Source: Bifiguratus adelaidae (lineage: Eukaryota > Mucoromycota > Endogonomycetes > Endogonales). From it: 39,120 nt of DNA. How positions within the stretch are numbered: the first letter of the stretch is position 1; each line of letters starts with the position of its first letter. Shown piece by piece: positions 21,206 through 30,999 of this stretch. Below the pieces are notes generated by a model. That model made no database searches. It saw nothing but the letters and a program-made list of their open reading frames with translations, and was not told the origin of the DNA. Location of the stretch: assembly GCA_002261195.1 (NCBI GenBank), contig MVBO01000138.1:1-39120 (forward strand), read 5' to 3'. Position numbers and translations under genes: made by a program.

Positions 21206-21709
21206 GAGGAAGCCAACTATGAAATCCCGAAGCGCCAGTCACATATCAATGCTTTATTAATTAAATCATCAACGCGCACACAATGGCGCGCATTGAATAC
21301 AGCACAGAGGCGTATGTTGTTGATGACGCGACACGTATGACAAATGAAAGATGAATGCTTGCACATTGAATGCATGCGATAACATAGGTGTGCGCGCTCA
21401 ACGCCGCACACCTTTCAATTCCAGTTTCTGCCGTCCATGCTTCATTGAATTGGATTGGATTGCTGATAGCCTGTTATAGATCGCTGAATCAGATTTGCCT
21501 GCGTGGGGGATGCGAGCAAACATAGTCGCCATTGAGCGTGGTCAATGGCAAAAATGCAATGTCCGTTTCCATATATGGCAAGTAGGGACCAAGTGGAATC
21601 TTGCTTTTCAGCGCGCCAAATTTCATGCTGGCATGAAACCTCTTTAATTTGCTTGGAACACGGATAGAAGGCAGCGCATCGTCCGAACCCACGTCTTCTT
21701 GTTTTTAGT
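21206..21709. other. Divergent intergenic region between RMD-family and anoctamin genes
   Basis: 504 bp serving two divergent promoters. It contains one stem-loop (listed separately) and several alternating G/C stretches (gcgcgc). I find no convincing ORF or RNA gene. Confidence 0.5.
21386..21413. repeat. Perfect 9-bp inverted repeat (hairpin)
   Basis: AGGTGTGCG and its exact reverse complement CGCACACCT are separated by 10 bp. It lies midway between two divergent genes, about 180 bp from one start codon and 300 bp from the other. A paired regulatory site or a small element end are possible. Confidence 0.4.
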
Positions 21710-24700
21710 ATGAGCGGCTCGACAAGTGAGAAGGATGGTTATGCCTACGGACGTGCAGAAAAGTCTGGCCCGGTTGAAGAGGGAAAGACGCAACATGGCC
21801 TACCAAACGATGCATCTTTCCATTCTATTGTGGATCCAACAGCCATTCACAGCCAAGGGGACCCGACTACGGTATACAACGGGGCATCTCCGATATCTGC
21901 GGTAGACGGGGAGGATGGTAGTGAGGAGGATACCTTCAATTATTCGGCTTTCTTTTCCCAACCTGTCTTGCCCCTTAGATATCAGAATCTTGATCCAGTC
22001 AATCCTGACGACCTTCGCAAGATGACAATGTCACCCGACATGCCAAAGCTGCTTCAGCGTAGCAGACGCTCAAGATCAAAATCCCCAGTTCTGCCATCTT
22101 CACCCAAATTGAGACAACGCCAGTACGTCACCGAGCAATCTCAGCAATCTTACGACAAGTTCCAGGAGTTATATGAAGCAAGGGAGCGAAGGAAGTTTGG
22201 ACTGTACCATCCTTCATTATCTCCTCGCCGAAGAAGCGAGGGGGACCTCGAGTACTGGAGACCAAAGGATCAAGGCAAGACGTATGGGTATAGACGCAAT
22301 CAGGCATCGGGAACCCTGGAAGCGTGGGTTGCAAATACATTTGTAAGTAAGGATTGCTCGACCTCTGCTTTTACTCATCACATCGCAGGAGGAGAACAAC
22401 AGTGCAAGCGGCATGCGTCAGCGTCGAAAGAATCCAGCTCAGAAATCTTCCGCGCCCTGCCCGCCAGAATTCCAAGGTGTCACAAGATCCATAGGTGATC
22501 GAACGCTCTATATGATGAGTCCAGAGCAAGGACAAGTTTTTGACCGCATTATGGAATGGAAGAGAAGGAATCCCGATGCCACGTACAAGGATTGCATGAA
22601 TGCTCTTGGTTGGTGTCATTGTGCCGCAGGTGATATAAGTTGAAATTGACAATCTTGCATAGCTCCGACTCATTTTCCGCCGACCAAAGGAGATCCTACA
22701 GACGGGTTAATCAAGATGATTTACAGACCATTGTCATGCCCATATGATCTTATTCTCAAGTATCCATACGTGCATGGTGCAGATGCTTTCAGCATGCAAG
22801 GTGCTCGTAACGACGAGCAACTAAACTCCCTACATGGACCACCGACCGCCAAAGAACTCAAACATGCGAAATGGCGGCTTAAGTTCGAAACGGAGTTAGT
22901 GAAGCATGGTATGCTCATTGAGCACGAATTGGCGCTCGATCTGGATCAAGTCTATGTCAAGATTGTCGCACCTTTTGAAGTATTGTGTCGAGAGGCACAA
23001 AGTCGCAAGATTCGCAAGGATCTAATCATGTCGACGACCGTGATACCATCTCATCATATAGGGATAAGCAGCAGACTCCCACGCTTTTTGCAGCATCTCG
23101 TAGGACACGGTGATGAAACAAAGCTGGAGAGTGCCTATTTTCGGACGGAAAATCTCAATTCCTTTGTTGGAGCAGAGAGGGGCAAGAGTTGGGCTGATAA
23201 GTACATGTATTTCTGGGATATTTCAAAGCGATCCTGGCTGGTAAGTGAATTGCAAGACATCTACAGATCAACTAATTGCATAATTTATTCTCAGGCCTAC
23301 AATGTTATCCTAAAGTGTGAGATCAACAAGCGTCGAATATACAATTTCGTCGACGATACTCTAAATATCACCGCAGAGCAAAGGCGCTTTGAGAAAGAAG
23401 ATGCGCGGGTCAAAGGGATTGGCATCCACATGTTGCTGCACGACAAAGTCTATACGTCAATGTACGCTTTACACGACGGACCTAAGAAGGCGGAGACTCA
23501 AGAAGCACGTCAGTTGTTGGAACGACAAGGAGCTCGGATAGAATCCCTTCCCAAATCGCGAGAGTCGCGTAATGTTCACATCGACCCCAGCAGTGGCAAG
23601 CGCATCTCTATTACAGACAGCCTTGCTCAATTACACAATAGAGAGGAAACGACGTCAACTTTTGATTACCCTCAAACGTCTCCTACATCACCCTATCCTG
23701 CTCAGAGTGAAGCTACGACGTCGTCTGGTCGGCTCACGCCTTTCAATACGCGATCTCCAAGTACAAATCTGCGAATGTGGCTCTATCGATTTTGGGCAAT
23801 GGCCTGGAGCAGACCACAGCCTCTCAATTACATCAGAGAATATTTCGGAGAGAAGACAGCCCTCTACTTTGCGTGGCTTGGTTTTTATAACATATGGCTC
23901 ATACCGGTGGCTATCATCGGCTTCATCGTCTTTATTTATGGCTTGGTCACGTATTTGCGGTAAGTGAATTGACAACTTGCAGCAGCTGTTCAGACGGATA
24001 TAACAATATTCAAAGGGACCACAAAAATAATTTCAATGATGTACAAACCACTTTTGCAGGATTGTTCGACAATCCCGCAACGCCTTGGTTTGCCCTGATT
24101 ATGAGCGTCTGGAGTAAGTTTTTTGCGATTGTTTGCCAAATTAATGTGTGTTTTACTTTCATCTTTTTCAGCCACGCTGTTTCTCGAAGCATGGAAACGT
24201 CGAAACGCCTATCTCAAGTGGGAATGGAATGTCTATGACTATGAGCGAGTTGAGCAACCAAGACCCGAATACTATGGTACGGTCTTGCGCATCTCTCCAA
24301 TTACCGACAAATTCGAGATGCACTATCCTGGCAATCTTCGATTACTTAGGATAATAATCTCTGGCATTGTGGTCATCATATCGATTGTCATTGTCATTGT
24401 TTCAGTTGGCTCGCTGATCACTTTTGGAGCTTGGATTCGCAACGGTGCAGGTCTAACAGGATACTGGCCCACAGTAGTGACATCGGTTGTAAATCTGGTG
24501 GTTATCCTGATCTTGAACATGGTTAGTAATATCCCAGAAGCTAGTATTGGCGAATCGAGCATTGAGCCGCATGCTAGATATACCAGAAGGTGGCGGCCTA
24601 TCTCACTAATTACGAGAATCATCGCACGCAAACAATGTTTGATGGTGAGAGCATGAGAAGTCAAGTATGAAGAACTGCTGCTGATGAGCAAATTTAACTC

Positions 24701-26003
24701 CGCAGATGCGCTTATTCTCAAGCATTACTTATTCAGTTTTGTCAACTATTACTCAACCTTATTCTACATTCTCATTTTTAAAGAAGCTGTAAGTGGTCCT
24801 GTGTCCTTCGTTGCTATATGAGTGAATCAGCAATCGCTAACATTCTGCCTTAGTTTGGCAGAGCGCTTTTTGGTGATCCCCAATTGAGGGATCAGTGTAG
24901 CGGATCTTGTATGAACGAACTGACCATACAATTGGCCATTATCTTCGTGGGAAAGCAATTCGTTAGCCAAGCTCAGGAGGTGCTGATACCGTAAGTGAAT
25001 AAGAACCTGGTGAACTTTAGCGATGGATGTGACCTCTCTACAGATATTTGACAAAAGTATACAACAGAGAGCGCGAATCGGCCAACATGAGGAAGCTGGA
25101 GGCCCAATACGCTCAAAATCGCTTCTCAGATGGAGGTGAACAGCAAGATCCTACGTCAACCGAGAGCATGGACTTACGCCGCGGTGAAAGCGGTACATTC
25201 ATACCTCAGTGGATACTGGACGATCAACTTCCTGCGTATGACGATTCCATTTTCACTGAATATAATGAAATGGCTATCCAGTACGGTTTTATCTCGCTAT
25301 TTGTTGCCGCGTTTCCGCTGGCGCCTCTGTTCGCGCTGATCAATAATGCGGTCGAAGTCCGTTCCGATGCGTTCAAGGTTTGTTGGGATAAAGCTTCACG
25401 CAACATATTTTCTGATCATGCTTTCCGCGAAGATGCTAAGTACATTCAAGAGGCCCGTTGGGTACATGGCTCAAGACATCGGTAAGCTGATCAATAGAAA
25501 ACAGTTCTCTGGATGATAACTTTCAATTCATAGGCATGTGGGAACACATCTTGACCATTGTTTCAATAATTTCCGTGCTGACCAACGGGGCTATTGTCGC
25601 CTTCCAATCAAGTTACATGAGCTCCGTCTTCGCCAATTGGTTTTCCCGCGCAAATATCAATTCTCCAGATTTTGACAATACCTTTCTCCTCGCTTGTCGA
25701 TTAGTATTCTTCTTGGTTTTTGAGGTAAGGATTCAAGCAATCCAACTTTGCATGATTTAACGCAGCATTTAGCACTTCGTGTTGCTCTTGAAGTGGATAA
25801 TCGCTTACTGGATTCCCAATACACCATTATTTGTCCGTACGGCTATGGACCGAGAGGAATATCAGAATCAGCGAAAATTACGACGACTGACGGGCGAAGA
25901 ATCGGACACCGATACTAGTGAAGATGAGCAGGAGGATAACTCTTTCGGGAAATGGTGGTCGGAGTTGCGTAAGAAGGAAGTATCCATGTTCACCAATGTA
26001 TGA
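21710..26003 (+). CDS. Anoctamin / TMEM16-family lipid scramblase or channel
   Basis: Thirteen exons: 21710-22342, 22389-22608, 22663-23240, 23295-23959, 24016-24113, 24172-24521, 24578-24644, 24706-24788, 24854-24990, 25044-25377, 25433-25481, 25534-25724, 25773-26003; 3,636 nt, 1,211 residues. The first ~330 residues are Ser/Pro/Arg-rich and disordered. An anoctamin dimerisation domain follows ([38 protein letters not shown]). The membrane region has the family hallmarks [62 protein letters not shown] and [19 protein letters not shown]. The cytosolic tail is acidic. The Ca-binding residues sit in the later helices. The presence of the N-terminal dimer domain resembles animal ANO proteins more than yeast Ist2. 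It could be a scramblase, a channel or an ER-PM tether. Confidence 0.95.
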
Positions 26004-26054
26004 CGATGAAGTAAACAGCACCAATAAAGGTAGTACTGTCTGGCTTCATCATCT

Positions 26055-26733
26055 TCACCGCGTCTTGAGTTCCAGCAACGTGATGCCTCGATAGTTTAAG
26101 CCTTTTCGGCATACGGGACATTTCCGATTAACAGCTATGGCCTGACGAATACAAGTGTTGCAAAACACATGGCCGCAATTTGTAGCCGTGCAGTTGACAG
26201 GTGCTTCAAAGCATACCGAACAGCGTACCAAGGGTCGTGAGCCTGAATCCTCCGCATTGTCGGGGCGTGCAATTTGTGACATAGCAGATGCAGACGTAGA
26301 TGCTTCCGCTGGCGTACGATTTAACGAAGAAGCCTCATCGTTCATTGGCCAGTGAAGAGCTGCTGGCCCGACTACCGGTGCTATAGCGATCAGGAGATTT
26401 TAGAAAGCCTCTTGCACGATCTTTAGGGTTACCAACCTTCACGAGCTAATTTCGTTGCCGAGTGTGCGTGTGCAGCATAGTCAGTTGATGCAGACGTAAC
26501 AGCGTCCGGCCGGTTGAGCAAATCCTCGATCACTTCCACCTCATCGTCACTGTCGTCCAGTATAGTCACAGACTCCCGCGCAACGCCGACGCTTGCATCT
26601 TCGACCGGAATATCGGGAGATTCCACACCGTCCTCTGGGGCTTCTGTGAGATCAATGAGGGACGACTGCGTGTCAAGTCAGCATCATGTCCATTTGGGTT
26701 GTGCCTTGTTGTGCGGCAACTTACGCTGTTCAT
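26055..26733 (-). CDS. RING finger protein with SUMO-interacting motifs (SUMO-targeted ubiquitin ligase type)
   Basis: Three exons: 26733-26725 (nine coding bases), 26665-26437, 26380-26055; 564 nt, 187 residues. The C-terminal C3HC4 RING runs CSVCFEA, NCGHVFCNTC, CPVCRKGL. The N-terminal half has three short hydrophobic/acidic motifs of SUMO-interacting type: SLIDLTE, VTILDDSDDE and VEVIEDL. Tandem SIMs followed by one RING near the C-terminus is the plan of RNF4 and fission yeast Slx8-type ligases, which ubiquitinate SUMO-modified nuclear proteins. The first coding exon encodes only MNS; the frame is open upstream of this ATG as far as the Scm3 stop. The 3' end is 51 bp from the anoctamin stop (convergent). 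Confidence 0.83.
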
Positions 26734-26805
26734 ACCAGGTAGAGACGATGACGACGGATAGTGGTGAAGATTGCTATCGCTGGAGCGTTGTTGATGGAGC
26801 TGATC

Positions 26806-27369
26806 TCAACTGTTTGTCGGGCCACCGTTCAGAGTGCCAGACAGCGAATTGCCACTGATATTTGAATGTTGAGAATCGCGTGAGGGAAACGCGCCCTGTT
26901 GTAGACGTTCTTGTATTGCATAACTGTGGCGGTATGAGTGAGGCGAAAGATAAAGATCAAATATGGAGATGCGTGCCGACAGTGTTGCTATTGTCTCAGT
27001 GTTGTTGCCTGAGCGGTTCAAGACGGAAGGTCGATACCATGTATCATCAAAGAGGGCGTCACTTGATGGTGTCCTGAGCCAAGTAAGTTCAAGATCGCTT
27101 GCCCAAGCGACTCCATCGTCGCTATCTGTAAAATAAGAGCCGTCTGCTTCATCATATTCGTCCGTAGTGTTAGGCATGGCAAACTCTATTCGCGGGAGAT
27201 CCCGCAGATGTCCATTGTCGACAATGACCTTGTTTGTGCGTAAGTCTATCTCGTCTGATATCGTTTCAACGCCGTATCGTTCGAATATGTCCTCCCAGGC
27301 GCTCTTCAACTTCTTCTGGTTATTGATATGCGCCAACTGGACATCCACCACGTCCTCCTCCTCCAACAT
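26806..27369 (-). CDS. SCM3: Scm3/HJURP-type CENP-A histone chaperone
   Basis: Single exon, 187 residues. Scm3 delivers CENP-A/H4 to centromeres. Residues ~10-60 carry the Scm3 signature: QLAHINNQKKLKSAWEDIF, then ERYG, DEIDL and VDNGHLRDL. The rest is acidic and Ser/Asn-rich, probably disordered, and ends GGPTNS. The ATG at 27369 has an in-frame stop just upstream, so this is the start unless there is an unseen 5' exon. The stop (26808-26806) lies 72 nt before the ATG of the STUbL gene on the same strand and in the same frame. Upstream it borders the repeat-rich block, which must hold its promoter. Confidence 0.82.
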   Translation of the reverse strand: MLEEEDVVDVQLAHINNQKKLKSAWEDIFERYGVETISDEIDLRTNKVIVDNGHLRDLPRIEFAMPNTTDEYDEADGSYFTDSDDGVAWASDLELTWLRTPSSDALFDDTWYRPSVLNRSGNNTETIATLSARISIFDLYLSPHSYRHSYAIQERLQQGAFPSRDSQHSNISGNSLSGTLNGGPTNS

Positions 27370-28527
27370 TGCGGATCACTGAACGCGTCTTCCACCACTG
27401 GTAAAGCAAACCTACGATCGTCGTTTGTGCTTCAGGCATGCGGTTTACGAATCAACACCGCAAAGTCGCCAAAGTCACTCGCAAAGCGCGTCGGCGTCCT
27501 TTATTGTACAGTGTTGTCCGTTTACTGTACTAGAAGAGCAGAAAGCCGCAAATTTGAATTCTTCGATGCGGAAATGATGCCTACATTGACAACGGTTGAT
27601 TATTTGCCCTTGCGGTGGCAATACTGTCATTGCTTCTACAGAAGTGGACCTTTACTGCCCAATCAAATGATACTCTGGAGGAGGCAAAAGGTGAACATTA
27701 ACAGTCTCTGTATTGATCATGGATGCTCGCGGTTGCATTCAGTACAGGATGTGCTCTAGGATGTCATCCCATCTACAGTGGTACAGTAACACAATGTTAC
27801 TGTAAGATCTTCTTCGAAAGCTGCCATAACACAGACGTTCAAGCCTAACGCGTACATTCTGTTAATAGTGATCAGAACGGTGTAGCCAATAAGACCTTAA
27901 CGTGCTGCTCCAATCAGCGAAGGTTAAGTACAGTATCCAATTTTTGATATAACAAATACAGTATTAGCAAGGGCCATTTGAAAATATACAGAACTGTACA
28001 CTACAGTAAGGATAGATAGTTGTCTCCAAAAAGATACAATACGGTATGGACCAGCAAAGCATCTTTAACAGAGATGTACAGTAAGGCAAAATATTTACAT
28101 TAGAACTCTGATCATTCTCGTATCGTACAGTACTGTAAATCACTCCCATACAGCCCTGTATCATTTATGAATTACATTCAAATGTTTATCAGACTGGGGC
28201 GCCAGGATTCATTATCTGTACAGCACATTTTTGTGGATGATATTTTCCTTATTATTGTATACAGTACAACAGACACGACTTTATCCTAACCAAAGGAAAC
28301 CATCAAAAGCTCGATCAAAGCAAGGAAACTGAAGAAATAAGCACAATTAAAATGTGAAATGCAGCGACAGGAAGCCTTGTGCTGCCTGCTACTCAAGCCG
28401 CAATTGGTTGCAATACTAGACCTGTTGTACACTTTCTCAGAACTACAGAACTACAGGACAATACTGTACTTTGTGCAACGGATTGTTAAACTGGGATTGC
28501 AGCTTCGCTACAGTGCACAGTACAGTA

Positions 28528-28577
28528 CAGTGGCAGTCAAAACCGTTCCAAGGATTGCCTATTTTCAGTTTGACGCG
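28528..28577. mobile_element. Solitary Tc1/mariner terminal inverted repeat
   Basis: About 50 bp starting CAGTGGCAGTCAAAACCGTT matches the right end of the full element (reverse complement) at most positions, including GATTGCCTATTTT and a shared GCG near the inner edge. It is flanked by TA on both sides, within TACAGTA heptamers. No transposase is attached. It is either a relic of an internally deleted copy or a single end left behind. Confidence 0.75.
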
Positions 28578-29540
28578 TACAGTAGACCGAGCCTTCTGTA
28601 TGGAACACAAGAAAGCTGCGTAGAAGAGGAAGAGGGGAGGGTAGAAACGCTAGGGAACGAGCAAACGAGCAAGAAGGCTAGCAATACACTGTACTCAGCA
28701 AGACAAATTCCAGAAGAGTTCAGTGAGAAAGGACTACCGGTCATCGAGGAGTACCGTAGTACGACTCTGTCTCGTCATTACCCAAAAAGACTTCAGGAAA
28801 ACGCTCCCTATTTATTTTCTAGGTGAGCTCTTTACAGAATACTGTGGTATAGTTTAAAGTCAAATAGCCATGTCAGCTATACCGTTTTCATCCTTTTTGC
28901 AAAGTACTCTGTAGCCAACTAGAGTACAGCAACTTTTATAGATACTACAGTACTAATGTGTCCATTCTGTTTTTTATTTTTTAACGCAAACGATAAGTAC
29001 TGTACTGTACACTACAGTATCTTCCAATAGTGTAATTTCTGTTCACCACTTTGGGTTCTCTCCTTACGATTCCAACACTTACTGTAATATTGAAATGCTC
29101 TACTAAACTTTTTGTGTTCGCTTCGCTCTACGAAAAATCAGTTTTGATGTGCGCACTACCATCATCTTACAGTCTACAAGCATACCGTACTGTGTCTACA
29201 AGTTATTGTAATTGCGATCAAAAGTCAGCTGCGAGTATACACTACTTCATCGACTGTACAGTACCCGAATAGAGAATCTTTATAGAACAGTATGTGGTAG
29301 CCAAGTCCTGCAGTGAAAAGTAGACCTGCTGTCCTGTACAATACAGAATCTAACAAAATTGTAGAAATGAATTTTCCGACTTACGTTCCCAATACAGTAG
29401 TACGGTCCAGTAGAATGCTTTCTAGAGCACAGTACCGTACCAAAAGACAAGCCTGGCTTATGAACATCGCTGAGAGCATGCAGTACCACAGTACAGTATA
29501 GTATACCCATAGAGTCTAACATTAGAACAGTGCTCGAACT

Positions 29541-29620
29541 TGAGATACCGGATCTCAGTGAGATTTGGCCATTTCATCTCATCTTCGCTCATCTCAAGTC
29601 TCAGCTGAAATCAAATCTCA
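29541..29620. repeat. Cluster of ATCTCA/TGAGAT hexamers
   Basis: Six copies of ATCTCA or its complement within 80 bp (about 29541, 29552, 29559, 29576, 29591, 29615), some forming short palindromes. Origin unknown; it may be a remnant of another element. Confidence 0.5.
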
Positions 29621-29711
29621 GATTACAGTACTGTACAATAAGATAGTAACTCTAGAAGGAACAGAACACAAATTCTTGGACATTGCGCACAATTACAAAC
29701 ATGTTACAGTA

Positions 29712-30991
29712 CAGTGGCAGCCAAAACTGTCCTAAGAATTGCCTAATTTGATTTTGGGCACCCATTGCGCAACAAACACGCCCAGCTTCCACCCGAGCTT
29801 CTAGTGCATGTAGCCTTGTCCTTTGGCTACAGTATCATTTGCTTGGTTTACAGCTTCATGGTATCTTGAGCCAATTTCGACGTATGTTTGGGATCATTGT
29901 CTTGCTCGAAGGTGATTTCCGAGACATTTCGACGGAGATACCGTAAAGACTGAGGCACATTCTGCTTCAGAATCGTAGAATAGACTTGGGCGTTCATAGT
30001 GTTCTCGACGTGAACGCAATCGCCCGTGCCGTGGAACATAAACGAGCCCCAGATCATGCTGTGTCCTCCATTGTGTTTGAGCGTAGGATGAACAAGTCGT
30101 TCATTGAGGCTTTCTCCCGGCTCTTTCCATACATAATGCCGGTCGTCGCTGCCCTAAAAGTTAATTTTGGTCTCATCTGACCACAAGATAGACTTCCAAT
30201 CCTCCACAGTCCAGTGACGATGTCGATCCGCGAAGTCTAAGCGGTCTTATCGGTGCTTCTTGCTGAGCAGATGCTTCTTCTTTTTGACGGCTGAAACGAG
30301 CCCAATTGACCGCAGCGCCCGACGGACTGTAGCTGGGCTAACAGCCAGGTGATACTCTGACTCGAGGCACCGAGAAACTGCCGCCGCATTATCGTGTTCA
30401 CCGCTGCAGATTAGCTTGCGTATGGTGTTAATTTCGCGGGGGCCGAGGGCCTTTGGACGCCCACCGACGTTCCTTGGCGGCCCATCAGGCAGGCTTGAGG
30501 TATACCGATGTACCGTAGACATTGAGATACCGGTCTCGGAAGCGATCTTGCGGACAGAATAACTTTTCTGGTGGAGCATTTTGATGTTGTTTGCGTTGGC
30601 GTTGGCGTTGCTGAGACCCATTGTTTGAACACAACTAGCTGCAGGAACGACAGTTGGGGGCTTCTGGGGAGGTTTGAAGCTTATATACATAGCGCGTACC
30701 TCTAGATGTTACACTAGGAACGCCATTGGCCAATGACATGTGTACAAGGAGTTCTTGTCTTCCCAAATTTGTCCGACGCGCAGGGACAAAACTGTCCCAA
30801 AGAATTTATGGTCTTCTAGCATTGATTGTGACGGCACCAGAACGGCTAAGAAGCTGAAACTCGGATAGAGAATAGCCAAAGGACACATGTACGTCTGATA
30901 GAAGTTTGGAATCCACACTTGCTTCGGGTGTTACGCAATTACGCGGCAAAGTCAAAATAGGCAATTCTTGGGACGGTTTTGACTGACACTG
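29712..30991 (-). mobile_element. Tc1/mariner DNA transposon, defective copy
   Basis: 1,280 bp bounded by imperfect inverted repeats of about 45-50 bp. The left end reads CAGTGGCAGCCAAAACTGTC and the right end, reversed, CAGTGTCAGTCAAAACCGTC; both continue into AAGAATTGCCTA. TA is present immediately outside both ends (29710-29711 and 30992-30993), the Tc1/mariner target duplication. A further repeat of the end sequence, CAAAACTGTCCCAAAGAATT, lies inside at about 30787-30806. The element contains a decayed transposase on the minus strand. With a broken catalytic domain it cannot move itself, but its ends look intact enough to be mobilised in trans. Confidence 0.9.
29848..30621 (-). pseudogene. 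Tc1/mariner transposase, broken and C-terminally truncated
   Basis: Begins at the ATG 30621. The N-terminus has a helix-turn-helix (KSYSVRKIASETGISMSTVH), then GGRPKALGPREINTIRKL and a second DNA-binding motif (AVSPATVRRALRSIGL). The catalytic domain has the first Asp in WSDETKINF and the second in DNDPKHTSK. Two in-frame stops interrupt it (30247-30249 and 30154-30156), and a third at 29848 ends it just after the second Asp. The final segment with the third acidic residue (normally near a SPDLNPIE motif) is absent, so about 80 residues are missing. A TACAGTA heptamer lies about 15 bp beyond the truncation point. Confidence 0.88.
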
Positions 30992-30999
30992 TACTGTAC

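Noticed and set aside
23960-23985. A 23- or 26-nt intron in the anoctamin gene with a tandem CAGCAG acceptor, keeping a Cys-containing segment
   Set aside because: Too short for a spliceosomal intron. A 56-nt intron (23960-24015) restores the same frame and fits the local size range.
26780-26830. A short intron removing the Scm3 stop and fusing Scm3 to the RING protein
   Set aside because: It would need an intron of about 28 nt with weak sites. Separate genes are the simpler reading.
28359-28826. 155-residue ORF as a gene
   Set aside because: It includes a transposon end and several heptamers, has no domain, and no splice context.
30247-30690. The 147-residue N-terminal part of the transposase as an independent regulatory gene
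   Set aside because: It is the first part of a broken Tc1 transposase; the catalytic part continues in the same frame beyond the stop.
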